A stretch of 32,349 bases of DNA from Streptacidiphilus carbonis (GCF_000787775.1 NZ_BBPM01000074.1:1-32349), one strand, 5' to 3'. Positions 15,464 through 23,789 are shown, numbered from the stretch's first letter. The notes: generated from the sequence alone by a model not told the origin. Numbers and translations: made by a program.

Positions 15464-16348
15464 ATGCAGGTGCTCACGGTGGCGAACCAGAAGGGCGGCG
15501 TCGGCAAGACGACGACGACCGTCAACCTCGCGGCGTCCCTGGCCCTGATGGGGGCCCGCACGCTGGTAGTGGACCTGGAGCCGCAGGCCCAGGCCGGCAC
15601 CGCGCTGGGCCTGAACATCCCCTCCTCCGAGGTGTCCCGGTCGCTGGGCTGGGCCCTGCAGGCCCACGTACAGGGCATCGAGACAGACCTGCCCGGGATC
15701 ATCTACGACCGCAGTACTTTGCTGGAGCCCTTCGAGACCACCGGTGTACTGCACCTGCTGGCCTCGGAGGAGTCGACCATGAGCCGCGCACAGGACCTGC
15801 TGGTCGGCGCCGGCTTCGCAGCCACTCCGATACTCCGCCGCATGCTGCTGAGTCTGGAGTCGCAGTACGACTTCGTCGTCATCGACACCCCGCCGGCGAT
15901 CTCCTCCCTGGCGGCGGTCGGCTGGGCCGCGGGGGACTGGGTGGTCACCGTCTGCTTCCCCGAGTACGCCACCGTGCGCGGGGCCGTCACCCTGGCCGGG
16001 TCGGTCAAGTTCGTCGCGAAGAACACCGACAACGAGTGCCGCCCGCAGTACCTGGGCGCCGTGCTCAACAAGTCCAACCCGCCCTCGAACTGGAAGCAGC
16101 AGGAGGTCGACGTCCGCGAAGGCATGATCTCCTCGGGGCTGATGCCGTTCATCGGGGACATCCGCCAGAGCGACCTGATCTCACGCTCTTTCGCCGGCGG
16201 GGTACCGGCCGTCCTGGGCTACACGAACCTGCCGCCGGGCAAGCAGTACGCCGCCCTCATGCAGGAGGTCCTGACCCGCATGGACACCCCCCAGGACCAG
16301 TGGCAGATCGCACCGGCGCCGTTCGCGGAGGTGGAGAGCGTTGTCTGA
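15464..16348 (+). CDS. ParA-family ATPase (second partition system)
   Basis: A 294-residue ParA-type ATPase distinct from the first one. Walker A is NQKGGVGKTTTTVNLAASLA (from residue 8), switch I is VVDLEPQAQAGTALGLN near 37-53, and the Walker B region is FVVIDTPPAISS near 136. It lacks the extended N-terminal DNA-binding domain. The ATG at 15464 follows GGTGGGGGC and gives the standard family N-terminus. The next gene starts inside its last codons, so both proteins are co-translated. I expect it to work with the downstream ribbon-helix-helix-like protein and the AACGAT repeat field as a segregation system. A regulatory ParA homologue without partition function is the alternative. Confidence 0.88.
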   Translation: MQVLTVANQKGGVGKTTTTVNLAASLALMGARTLVVDLEPQAQAGTALGLNIPSSEVSRSLGWALQAHVQGIETDLPGIIYDRSTLLEPFETTGVLHLLASEESTMSRAQDLLVGAGFAATPILRRMLLSLESQYDFVVIDTPPAISSLAAVGWAAGDWVVTVCFPEYATVRGAVTLAGSVKFVAKNTDNECRPQYLGAVLNKSNPPSNWKQQEVDVREGMISSGLMPFIGDIRQSDLISRSFAGGVPAVLGYTNLPPGKQYAALMQEVLTRMDTPQDQWQIAPAPFAEVESVV

Positions 16349-17339
16349 CGCCAGCAAGCCGGCGAACGGCACGCGCAAGAAGAAGACCCCGAGCGCGTTC
16401 AAGCGCCCGGGCGGCGAAAGCATGTTCAGCTCGGTGATCGCCGGCGCCGACGAGGTGGTCGCCAACTCCTTCATCGCCCAGGGGAACCCGGCTCCCACAG
16501 GCCCGCCCGCCGCGTTCCGCGCCCCTGCACCCAACGGGCCGGCCCAACCTACGCCGGCTGCGGCTCCCGCAGCGTCCCCGGCTCCCGCTGCTGCGCCGGC
16601 GGAAGCACAGCCCGCGCCCGCGTCCAGCCCTTCACCGGCGCCCGCGCCCGCGCCCACCGTAGCCGTGGCGCCGGCGCTCGAACGGGCAGAGACTGTGGGG
16701 CCGTCAGCGGCCGTCCCAACGGCGCTGCCTGTGGTCGAGGAGCGGCCGGTGCAGGTAGTCACCGCCCCGCAGGCCGTAGTTGAGCCTGCTGCGGCGCTGC
16801 CTGCCCAGCCCAAGGCCGAGCCGCCGACCGCCGCAGGGCGTGCCCCGGCGCAGCGTCGGCGTCCCGTGCGTCGTGCCGGTGGCTGGGCGCACCAGGCGGT
16901 GACCGAGAGTTTCGCCGACTCGGTGATCTCGTCGAACACCTGGACCACGCTGGGGTTCCGGATCGTGCCGGAAATACTGACCGCGGTGAAGGCGCGGTTG
17001 GCCGCGGACCGGCGCAGTTCGGGTAATGCGAAACTGGCGGTCGGTCACTACCTGGATGCGGCGCTGCGCAACGCGCCGGCGGAGGTGGGGGACCAGGTCG
17101 CATCCGCGCAGGCGTTCTTGACGCAGCGTATGGGTGTGGTCGATTCGGGTCGGCAGTCGACCTATCGGGTCGGGCCGCAGGCGCGGGCGTTGGCGACGAG
17201 CTTGAACGCGGCTTTGCAGGAGGCCGATCACGCGCGCAAGGGCATCTTCGTGGTGTCGGCGGCGCTGGAGTCGCTGCTGGCGTCGCTGGAGACGGAGGGC
17301 GAGCTGCCTTCGCCGAGCTTGTTCGCCCGGGAGGGCTGA
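16341..17339 (+). CDS. Pro/Ala-rich protein with C-terminal ribbon-helix-helix-like region; candidate ParB analogue
   Basis: A 332-residue protein in the position of a ParB partner but unlike ParB. The basic N-terminus (KKKTPSAFKRPGG) leads into about 140 residues of Ala/Pro-rich linker. The ordered C-terminus begins near residue 185 (VTESFADSVISSNTWTTLGFRIVPEILTAVKARLAADR). The stretch TLGFRIVPEILTAVKARLAADRR resembles the strand-helix start of ribbon-helix-helix DNA-binding domains. More helices follow. TTG 16341 is the only start that keeps the N-terminus and overlaps the parA stop by eight bases. RHH centromere binders are known partners of small ParA proteins. The family assignment is my inference. 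Confidence 0.65.
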   Translation: MSDASKPANGTRKKKTPSAFKRPGGESMFSSVIAGADEVVANSFIAQGNPAPTGPPAAFRAPAPNGPAQPTPAAAPAASPAPAAAPAEAQPAPASSPSPAPAPAPTVAVAPALERAETVGPSAAVPTALPVVEERPVQVVTAPQAVVEPAAALPAQPKAEPPTAAGRAPAQRRRPVRRAGGWAHQAVTESFADSVISSNTWTTLGFRIVPEILTAVKARLAADRRSSGNAKLAVGHYLDAALRNAPAEVGDQVASAQAFLTQRMGVVDSGRQSTYRVGPQARALATSLNAALQEADHARKGIFVVSAALESLLASLETEGELPSPSLFAREG

Positions 17340-17356
17340 GGGCTTTCACCAGCTGG

Positions 17357-17406
17357 TTATAACGATGGGTGCACCGATGGCTATGCCGATCGGTGCACCC
17401 ATCGTT
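17357..17406 (+). terminator. Perfect 18-bp hairpin after the second partition operon
   Basis: Arms AACGATGGGTGCACCGAT (17361-17378) and its exact complement (17389-17406) flank a 10-base loop, 22 bases after the stop codon. It would work as a terminator, although there is no T-run. It also embeds GTGCAC palindromes and the ATAACGAT word of the upstream repeat field, so it may equally be a protein-binding site of this partition system. Confidence 0.6.
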
Positions 17407-17681
17407 GTTGTGTCCTCCGGTGCGATGGCTATACCGCTCTAACTGTCGATCCGACGAGTGATCCGACGGTCTTTCTGTCTAACGACGGTACTGCTCAGCT
17501 ATTTAGCTATCTGTGTGTCACTAGAGGGTCATCCGTCGACGGGCGGTCAGAACCCGGCATTTGCGGGCAAGATGCGGCAGAAATCGGACAAGTCGGCATG
17601 ATGGATTCTCGTGTCACACGACGAAAGCGTCTCTGGTTGCGTTAATGTGATCCTGCAACACATGGGATCCCTGGGAAGGCA
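17407..17681. other. Intergenic region upstream of the small HTH gene
   Basis: About 275 bp, AT-richer than average. It resembles the 14.5-15.0 kb tract in word use (CTGTCGATCCGACG at 17443, a second GATCCGACGG, TTTCTGTCTAAC). It carries operator copy B at 17606-17621. No credible gene is present. Confidence 0.5.
17606..17621 (-). promoter_or_regulatory. Shared 16-bp operator, copy B (upstream of HTH gene)
   Basis: An exact inverted copy of the 15309-15324 word, lying 63 bases before the first possible ATG of the small HTH gene. It is a likely operator for autoregulation by that protein or by a partition protein. Confidence 0.55.
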
Positions 17682-17684
17682 GAA

Positions 17685-18152
17685 ATGATGACTCGCGCGC
17701 TCTCCGCCCACGCCGTCGCAATAGCGGCCGGCGTCAGCCAGACCTGGGCCTGGAAGGCCCGCGACTCCGGCATCATCCTGGCCCCGCACTCCGAGGACGA
17801 CGTCATCGCCCTGCGCGTGTACGTGTGCGTCTCCCAGCTCGCCTGGCCCGGCGAACGCCGCGCCCGCTCGGAGAAGCACGAACTGCAGTTGTGGCAGACC
17901 CTGGCCGTCAACGCCGCCCGCGACGCCGTCTCGGACCGCACCACCACCCAGGACACCGTGCTGTGGGTCATGCCCGACGCCGTCCGCGTGGTCACCACCC
18001 CCGGCGAACGCGCCGCCTTCGAACTGGACATGCTCGGCGGCCGCACCGCCATGCGCATCCCCGTCGGCAAGTGGATCGCCGAACTCGAGGACACCCTCAC
18101 CAGCATCCCCACTCCCCGCCTGCGCGGCACCACCGCGAAGGCCACCCCCTGA
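17685..18152 (+). CDS. Small helix-turn-helix-like protein of unknown family
   Basis: A 155-residue cytoplasmic protein. Its first ~25 residues (HAVAIAAGVSQTWAWKARDSGIILAP) look like a helix-turn-helix or MerR-type recognition segment. DVIALRVYVCVSQLAWPGERR, then LWQTLAVNAARDAV form helices, and the second half (DTVLWVMPDAVRVVTTPGE, MRIPVGKWIAELEDTL) looks like an alpha/beta sensor or dimer domain. The start is ATG 17685; an ATG three bases earlier is equally possible. The 16-bp near-palindrome shared with the second parA promoter lies about 65 bases upstream, and a hairpin follows the stop. I infer a regulator linking the partition and replication genes. It does not resemble terminal protein Tpg in length or sequence. 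Confidence 0.7.
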   Translation: MMTRALSAHAVAIAAGVSQTWAWKARDSGIILAPHSEDDVIALRVYVCVSQLAWPGERRARSEKHELQLWQTLAVNAARDAVSDRTTTQDTVLWVMPDAVRVVTTPGERAAFELDMLGGRTAMRIPVGKWIAELEDTLTSIPTPRLRGTTAKATP

Positions 18153-18156
18153 GACC

Positions 18157-18195
18157 CCGGGCTGGAGTGCACAAGCCACCCGCACCCCAGCCCGG
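18157..18195 (+). terminator. Stem-loop after the HTH gene
   Basis: Perfect 9-base arms CCGGGCTGG and CCAGCCCGG with a 21-base loop, starting five bases after the stop. It probably separates the HTH gene from the larger gene that follows. Confidence 0.5.
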
Positions 18196-18434
18196 AACAC
18201 CCTGACCCCGACCCCCGCCAGCAGGTGATGCCCACCCCCACAACCGCATAGCGACCCACCGCCCGCACCGGACGCCCAACGCGCCCACCCACGCCGGGCC
18301 GTGGGTTTTGTGTTCCCTCCGGCAGCCTCGACCCGCTGCCGCGAATCAACACGCCCATTTTCAGGTTCCGGACACCGCTGCCCTCCGGAGCACGGCTTTT
18401 TGCGCCCTTTTCCCGCACGCTCCGGAGGATCCGC

Positions 18435-19910
18435 ATGCCCGCCAGCACCACGCACCGCTCCACCCGCACCGCTCCACCCGCACGCTTCACCCCCTGCTCC
18501 GCCCCCGACCTCCTGCCCGCCCTGGCGATCCCCGCTCGCCAGCAGTGGATCGGGACCACCACCGGCCGCGTCGCCACCGACGGCTACTCATGGCTCCAGG
18601 CCGTCCACTGGGTCATCGGCTCGGGCCTGTACACCCCCCGCCGCAGCCACGGCCCCCAGGACATGGGCCCCACCACCGAACGCCTGGCCAAGCTGCTGGC
18701 CGACCTGAGCCCCTGCCGCCCCGGCATCGACTACCTGGTACGCCGACTCGGCGTGGGGGAGCGGACCGTGCAGTACCACCTGGACATGCTGCGCGAAGCC
18801 GGGCTCGTGGCCTACATCGAGCGCGGCACCCGCAGCCGCGGCCGGAGCGCGCGAGCCTCCCACTTCGCCCTCCTGATCCCGGCCGCCTTCGACACCGCCC
18901 TCGGAGTGCGCACCACCGGCGACGGTGCCCACCGCCGCATCACCGGCGTCGCCGAAGCCAGTCGCGCACTCCTGGCCAACCTCGGCCACCGCGCCACCCG
19001 TCGCGCCCCCAGGGCCCCCAAGCCCAAGCACACCCCCCCGACCGCACGCACCAGGACCACCACTACACCCCACCCGTCCCGCCCGACACAGGCGCTCCCC
19101 AGCGGCCCAGCAGACCTCTGCCGTTGCACCCCAATGGAGGGTGGTTGCTGTACTTGCCCTGCTGACGGTTCTCCCATCCTTCCCCCTGAGAGCAAGCTCG
19201 CTCCCGGGCATCGCCACCAGCCCGCCCCCACCCACCGACAGGCCACGCGCGGCCGCGCCCGGACCCTGAACCGCGTCGGCCGCCGCTACCAACTCGCCTG
19301 GGAACTCGTCCAGCAGGTCCCCTGGCTCAACCGCGCCGCCGTTGCCCGGATCGCCTGGGTCATCCGGGACATGTCCGACGCCGGATGGACCACCGACGAG
19401 GTCCTGGGCTGGCTGGACAGTACCCCGGTCCCCGAACGGATCCACCGGCCCTCGGCCTTCCTCGCAGCCCGGGCCGAGGCCGCACACCAGGTCATCACCA
19501 CCCCCCAGCAGCGCGCCCGACTCGCCGAGAGCCGCCGTGACACCCGCCGCGCCACCGCCGCACGGCACCTCGACTGGGACGGAGCCTGGTCCCAGCCCAC
19601 CAACCCCACCATCCGCCAGCAGGTCGCAAAAGCCCTGGCCGCGCCCATCCACGGCACCGCAGCCGACACCGGAGCAACCCTCCACGGCGCCGACGACCCG
19701 CAACTGCTCCTGGACGACCTCACCCGCGCCGAGGTGGCCGACCTCCGGGCGCTGGCACAGCAACACCCGGACCTCATCCGCATGGCCATCGAGACCCAGG
19801 GCGAGGCATACGCCCGCCGTCTCTACACCAACGCCGTCATCGACCAGTTGACCCGCAACCCCCAGCCCAGCGCCACCCTGCTCCAGCCCCGACCCGGTCG
19901 ACAGCCGTGA
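18435..19910 (+). CDS. Winged-helix protein, candidate plasmid replication initiator
   Basis: A 491-residue protein. Residues ~85-150 form a winged-helix domain (LLADLSPCRPGIDYLVRRLGVGERTVQYHLDMLREAGLVAYIERGTRS). A Cys-rich knot (CRCTPMEGGCCTC, about residues 228-240) interrupts a Pro/Thr/Arg-rich linker and may bind a metal. The C-terminal half is helical (AWELVQQVPWLNRAAVARIAWVIRDM, then WTTDEVLGWLD, then a basic stretch). Proteins of this general build occur on actinomycete linear plasmids beside partition genes. No nickase Tyr or ATPase motif is visible, so iteron-binding initiation or transcription control are both possible. ATG 18435 follows GGAGGATCCGC. GC skew of codons is typical of a real gene. 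Confidence 0.7.
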   Translation: MPASTTHRSTRTAPPARFTPCSAPDLLPALAIPARQQWIGTTTGRVATDGYSWLQAVHWVIGSGLYTPRRSHGPQDMGPTTERLAKLLADLSPCRPGIDYLVRRLGVGERTVQYHLDMLREAGLVAYIERGTRSRGRSARASHFALLIPAAFDTALGVRTTGDGAHRRITGVAEASRALLANLGHRATRRAPRAPKPKHTPPTARTRTTTTPHPSRPTQALPSGPADLCRCTPMEGGCCTCPADGSPILPPESKLAPGHRHQPAPTHRQATRGRARTLNRVGRRYQLAWELVQQVPWLNRAAVARIAWVIRDMSDAGWTTDEVLGWLDSTPVPERIHRPSAFLAARAEAAHQVITTPQQRARLAESRRDTRRATAARHLDWDGAWSQPTNPTIRQQVAKALAAPIHGTAADTGATLHGADDPQLLLDDLTRAEVADLRALAQQHPDLIRMAIETQGEAYARRLYTNAVIDQLTRNPQPSATLLQPRPGRQP

Positions 19911-19977
19911 CCGGCCGTCGACTCGTCCAGCACTCAGATACGGGATCGCCCCCCGAAGCCCCATCGCAGGGGGTCGA

Positions 19978-20270
19978 TCACCTGCTCAGCCTCGTCCAGG
20001 GACGGTCGATCTTCGGGCTCAGAACACGCTGGCGGCTCTTCAGGATCTCGTTCTCCTGCCGCAACTCCGCAATCTCCCTGTGCGGTTGCCGCAATTCGTC
20101 CGCCTCGGCGGTGGCGGGCCAATCCTTGCTTTCACCGCCGTCGGCCTCGGCTCGACGGACCCAGTTCCGCAGGTCCTCCTTGCGGATGCGCAGGTCCCGC
20201 GCGACGTGCGCAAAGGGCCGGCCGGTGGAGTGAAGCCCGCGGATTTGCGCGCTCTCGCAGTGCGTCGAGG
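19978..20270 (-). pseudogene. IS3-family OrfA remnant
   Basis: The minus strand encodes STGRPFAHVARDLRIRKEDL, then RNWVRRAEADGG, then REIAELRQENEILKS, and near the stop KIDRPWTR. This is the helix-turn-helix plus leucine-zipper layout of IS3-group OrfA. The conserved ILKSASxFF segment is garbled, needing a +1 and a -1 shift, and no OrfB or inverted repeats follow. The N-terminus is unclear beyond 20270. It is non-functional. Confidence 0.72.
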
Positions 20271-20292
20271 GGCTCCGTGGCAGGATCGCCTG

Positions 20293-20694
20293 ATGCTACG
20301 ACTCTTGGGTTTCATCATCGACTGCCCGGACCCGATGGAGCTGGCTACCTTCTACGCCCAGGTGACTGACCGGGCCATCGGGGAGGGCAGTGACGACAAC
20401 TTCGCCCGCATCGCTTTCGGTGAGGTTGATCTGGCCTTCCAGCGGGTGGAGGACTACCGCCCCCCACGCTGGCCCGACGACGAACACCCCAAGCAGTACC
20501 ACCTCGACTTCGAAGTGGGCGAAATCGAGCCCGAACAGCGTCGCGTCCTCAGACTCGGTGCAACGCTGCACAAGGACTTCATCGGACCCGAGGGCTACGG
20601 CTGGCAGGTCTACACCGACCCAGTCGGGCATCCGTTCTGCCTGTGCCGCCACGAAGGGGTCACGTGGACCGACAAAGGCATGGTGTGGCCCTGA
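20293..20694 (+). CDS. VOC (glyoxalase/bleomycin-resistance fold) family protein
   Basis: A 133-residue single-copy VOC protein built from two beta-alpha-beta3 halves. The first half starts MLRLLGFIIDCPDPMELATFYAQVT, and the second contains YHLDFEVGEIEPEQRRVLRLGA, ending DPVGHPFCLC, which is the classic glyoxalase-like end. Metal-ligand candidates are His in QYHLDFEV and Glu in the body. The start is ATG 20293 with AGGA ten bases upstream; the frame is open upstream but antisense to the IS3 remnant. The substrate is unknown; homologues are annotated only as VOC or glyoxalase-like proteins. It is flanked by broken genes, so it may have arrived with them. Confidence 0.8.
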   Translation: MLRLLGFIIDCPDPMELATFYAQVTDRAIGEGSDDNFARIAFGEVDLAFQRVEDYRPPRWPDDEHPKQYHLDFEVGEIEPEQRRVLRLGATLHKDFIGPEGYGWQVYTDPVGHPFCLCRHEGVTWTDKGMVWP

Positions 20695-20805
20695 CCCTGA
20701 TCAGGTTGATCAACCAGTGAGGGCGAAATCGTCCTGCTGGGCACGGACGTCGACCGTCCGAAGTGCTGGACGCAATGCCAGCTCCAGCAGGAGGTCGCTG
20801 TTGGA

Positions 20806-21513
20806 GTGGACGCAGGCAAAGGGAGGGCTTCGGTGCCGGGCACGTCCGGTCTGCCGCCTGTCTGGCTGCGCCCTCGAAGACCCCGCCGGATCACCACGTG
20901 CGTCGCCTGCGCGGCTGCCCAGGACCCGGGGTTCCTCATCAAGATCATGCAGGTACGGTCAGCCGACGTCTCCTTCGTGCTCGACGAACTGACCGGACCG
21001 CACCCGGCATGGAGGGCGGCATCTCTGATCGACCCGGCCCGGATCGCAGTGGCGGGCCAGTCCCTCGGGGGCGCCACCGCCGTCGCAGTCCTGCTGGAGG
21101 ACTCCCGTCTACGCGCCGGAATCGACATGGACGGCACCACCTACGCCCCGATCCCAGACAGCGGGCTGCCGAGGCCGTTCATGTTCCTGGGCACGCAGGC
21201 CAACCACAGCCCAGGAGGCCCGGACACCAGCTGGGACCGGGACTGGAAACTCCTGACCAACTGGAGGCGCTGGCTCGTCGTGGCCGGAGCGCAACACATG
21301 TCCTTCACCGACCTTGGGCTGCTGAACGACCAACTCGGCCTCGGCCACAACGCCGTCCTGCCCGGCACGCAGGGCATGGAGATCACCCGCCGATACGTCA
21401 GAGCCTTCCTCGACCTGCACCTGCGCAACCAGCCGCAACCCGTACTGGACAAGCCGTCAACGCGCTACCCGGAAGTCAAGTTCTGCCACCCGGACACCCA
21501 TACCTGCCAATAG
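20806..21513 (+). pseudogene. N-terminally truncated alpha/beta hydrolase (PAF-acetylhydrolase-like)
   Basis: The similarity begins near 20950 (VRSADVSFVLDELTG). It continues through the nucleophile elbow IAVAGQSLGGATAV (catalytic Ser), a DMDGT loop and GAQHMSFTD (catalytic His) to the natural end. This matches the C-terminal ~190 residues of secreted lipase / PAF-acetylhydrolase-like enzymes. The preceding ~48 residues (from GTG 20806) are unlike the family, so the signal peptide, first strands and oxyanion-hole loop are missing. It probably was cut by a rearrangement. It may still be translated but is unlikely to be active. Confidence 0.68.
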
Positions 21514-21529
21514 CGCCTCTTCGGAGGCG
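21514..21529 (+). terminator. Short stem with TTCG loop after the truncated hydrolase
   Basis: CGCCTC, TTCG, GAGGCG begins one base after the TAG stop. A six-pair GC stem with a stable tetraloop is a plausible terminator. Confidence 0.5.
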
Positions 21530-21941
21530 TCGTGGAGTAGTGATCCGTGGTTTTGGTAGGGTCCTCGGCATGTCCTACATGTTCGTTCGCCTCCGTACCG
21601 CCTAGGACGTCTGCCGCCGCAGTCGCTCAGCGACCGGCGCCAGCCGAGGAACCAGCAGAAGGCCATCGTGTCTGACGGCACTGCCCTGCGGGTGCCGCTC
21701 GGCCCTGACCGTCGACGCGCACTCTTGCCGGTGAGTACATCCACGTCGTGTGCTGCCCCTGACCAGGTGGCTGACGCTGGTTGATCGCTGCCGTCGGCCT
21801 GCGTGCGCCCGGCCACTGAACCGTGATGCGCCTGGCGACAGGCGTGCCCGTTTCTCTCTTGGACTTCGGCGGCGCACCGCGTCGGTATCAGTCCTTCAGG
21901 CATGCCTGCTGCGCCGCCCACCGAACATAGGACTGACACGA
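21530..21941. other. Stretch without recognisable genes
   Basis: About 410 bp between the two hydrolases. Short open frames exist on both strands, but none has recognisable motifs or a good ribosome binding site. It may contain the promoter of the second hydrolase. Confidence 0.4.
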
Positions 21942-22838
21942 ATGACATCTGTCTCCAGCAACTCTCCCCGTCCGCGCCAGGCCCGCGAGGCCGATGCGAC
22001 GTTCGTGCTCGTGCACGGCGTGTGCGCCAGCTCGTTCATGTGGGCTCCCGTCCAGCGCGAGCTGGCGCTGCTCGGGCACCGCAGCTTCGCCGTGGACCTG
22101 CCGGGACACGGTTTTGACGCGCAGTACTCTGCCGCGTACCAGGCCCCGCAGGACCTTGACGCGTGGGCGGCCGAACCGTCCGAACTGGCCGGGGTCACCC
22201 TTCAGGACAACGTCGACATGGTCGTCGACGTCGTCCGGCGGCTGGCCGAGCACGGTCCGGTGGTCCTGGTGGGCGCCAGCCTCGGTGGAACCACCATCAC
22301 TGGGGTAGGCAACACGATTCCTGACCTGGTGGGGCGGCTCGTCTACATCTCCGGCTGGTCCTGTGTGGAACGCTCCAACCCCATCGCATACATGCAGGAG
22401 CCCGAGTTCGCCGACAACCTGATGGCCCCGCTGGCCGCGCTGAACGTCGGCAATCCCGCCGAACTCGGCGTCGGCCGGGCGAACTACCGCACCGCCGCCC
22501 CGGTCATGCTGGCCGAGCTCAAAGCGGCGATGATGGCGGACAGCACCGATGAACAGTTCCGGGCCTTCCTCAACATCCTGCAGCCGGACGAGTCCCTGGC
22601 GGTGATGATGTCCGACGCCCGCGGCCACGCGGACACCTGGGGCACCATCGCCCGCTCCTACATCCGTCTTACCGAAGACCGATCGCTTCCCGTGGCCATG
22701 CAGGACCGCCTGATCGCCGAAGCCAACGCGCTGACGCCCGGCAACCCGTACGACGTGCACACCCTGGCCACCAGCCACGTCGGGTTCCTGCTCAAGCCGG
22801 CGGAAGTGGCCGGCATCCTCGACCAACTGACCGTCTGA
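21942..22838 (+). CDS. Alpha/beta hydrolase
   Basis: A 298-residue alpha/beta-hydrolase of the esterase-like type. The oxyanion strand is FVLVHGVCASSFMW near residues 25-38, followed by AVDLPGHGFD near 55-64. The nucleophile elbow VVLVGASLGGTTITG gives the catalytic Ser near residue 112, and the His is probably in TLATSHVGFLLKP near residue 279. The ATG at 21942 has AGGAC about ten bases upstream. No signal peptide, so it is cytoplasmic. The HG..S.. and LPGHG pattern resembles plant-type salicylate/methyl-ester esterases and their bacterial relatives, but the substrate cannot be stated. A strong hairpin follows. Confidence 0.85.
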   Translation: MTSVSSNSPRPRQAREADATFVLVHGVCASSFMWAPVQRELALLGHRSFAVDLPGHGFDAQYSAAYQAPQDLDAWAAEPSELAGVTLQDNVDMVVDVVRRLAEHGPVVLVGASLGGTTITGVGNTIPDLVGRLVYISGWSCVERSNPIAYMQEPEFADNLMAPLAALNVGNPAELGVGRANYRTAAPVMLAELKAAMMADSTDEQFRAFLNILQPDESLAVMMSDARGHADTWGTIARSYIRLTEDRSLPVAMQDRLIAEANALTPGNPYDVHTLATSHVGFLLKPAEVAGILDQLTV

Positions 22839-22866
22839 CCCCAAAGGCGCAAACCACTACCTAGCG

Positions 22867-22905
22867 CATTGGTTGGGGGCAGCCCACGGCTGCCCCCAAC
22901 CAATG
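22867..22905 (+). terminator. Perfect 18-bp hairpin, terminator of the hydrolase gene
   Basis: Arms CATTGGTTGGGGGCAGCC (22867-22884) and its exact complement (22888-22905) with a CAC loop, 28 bases after the stop codon. An unusually strong stem for a terminator. Confidence 0.75.
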
Positions 22906-23196
22906 AACGCCGCAGGCAAGCCCTACGAACTCGCCAACGGATCAGGAGTTGGCCTCCGAAGCCCCGGCTGCCGTGCGGTAGGCGGAGCTGCAACAGCGGG
23001 CAAAGAGGCGGCCAGGGGAACTGGGCCGTAGGTCGTGGAGGTCGAAGACTGGCTGGCCCATCCTCGTCGGCCCGCATCGCTGGCGCGGAGGGTCGAAGTT
23101 GGCTGTTGGACGATTCCGTGCGTCCGCTGGACATCCCCCAGCGGGGCGAGCAGGATCCCCAGCGCACCACTCGCTGAAGGAGAAGGGGGCGGACGG
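22906..23196. other. Stretch without recognisable genes
   Basis: Nearly 300 bp between the hairpin and the next gene. Open frames here show no motif. It should contain the promoter of the 124-residue protein gene. Confidence 0.35.
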
Positions 23197-23571
23197 GTGG
23201 AAGACCGGGACATCGAGACGGCGCGGGCGTTCATCGAGGAGCAGAACCCTCACGTGCCGAAGGAGCTCCGCCACGCGTTGCTCGCGGACCACATCGCCCT
23301 GCGTGACGCCTTGGCCAGCATGGAGGGCTTCTGGGAGCGGATGCAGGACGGCGACCCGAATGACTTTGTCGACGACATGCTCCGGCTGGCCGGCGTCTGC
23401 AACGGGGTCACCCTGCAGGCCCTCGCCCGCGACCGGGCCCAGTACGTCGTTGAGAACAACGTCGCGCCGGAACTGCCGCTGGAGCAGTGGAACCAGATGG
23501 TGGAACTGACGGGAACGGGCTTCCTGGACGGCTTCATCATCGGGGCCAGGTTCATGCGTCTGCGCCCCTGA
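23197..23571 (+). CDS. Hypothetical 124-residue helical protein
   Basis: An acidic, almost all-helical soluble protein with no family that I recognise. It begins VEDRDIETARAFIEEQNPHV and continues with ELRHALLADHIALRDALASM, FWERMQDGDPNDFVDDMLRL and LEQWNQMVELTGTGFLDGFIIGARF. No signal peptide or Cys motif is present. GTG 23197 is chosen because GAAGGAGAAGGGGG lies just upstream and because coding-like composition starts there; the open frame extends 54 codons further without similarity. It stands alone between a hairpin-terminated gene and a transposase remnant. Confidence 0.65.
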   Translation: MEDRDIETARAFIEEQNPHVPKELRHALLADHIALRDALASMEGFWERMQDGDPNDFVDDMLRLAGVCNGVTLQALARDRAQYVVENNVAPELPLEQWNQMVELTGTGFLDGFIIGARFMRLRP

Positions 23572-23789
23572 CCGCTTGCCCCACCCGTTAGGGCGATACC
23601 CCACTCCCGCCAACAGATGACGGCTTATCAGCCTGGTGCCGTCAGGCAGGGCAGCCGTGGGGAAGCTGCTGCCCTGCCGCCGCCGTCGTGCCCGGCGGGA
23701 GCCCGCTGACTGGCCGGGCGGCGTCCGGCGCAGATGCCGCACTCACTGATCGGGCGGGGAACGACTGATGGTGCCGGTCTGGGTGCCGA

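Noticed and set aside
17685-18152. Terminal protein (Tpg-like) gene
   Set aside because: It has an HTH-like start and is near a telomere-like end, but length and sequence do not match the terminal-protein pattern I know.
18588-19964. 458-codon minus-strand frame opposite the winged-helix protein
   Set aside because: Gly/Val-rich shadow with no motif; the plus-strand product has a clear winged-helix domain.
20704-20715. GGTTGATCAACC perfect palindrome after the VOC gene
   Set aside because: A single short 12-bp copy, with no T-run and no second site; not enough to call an operator or terminator.
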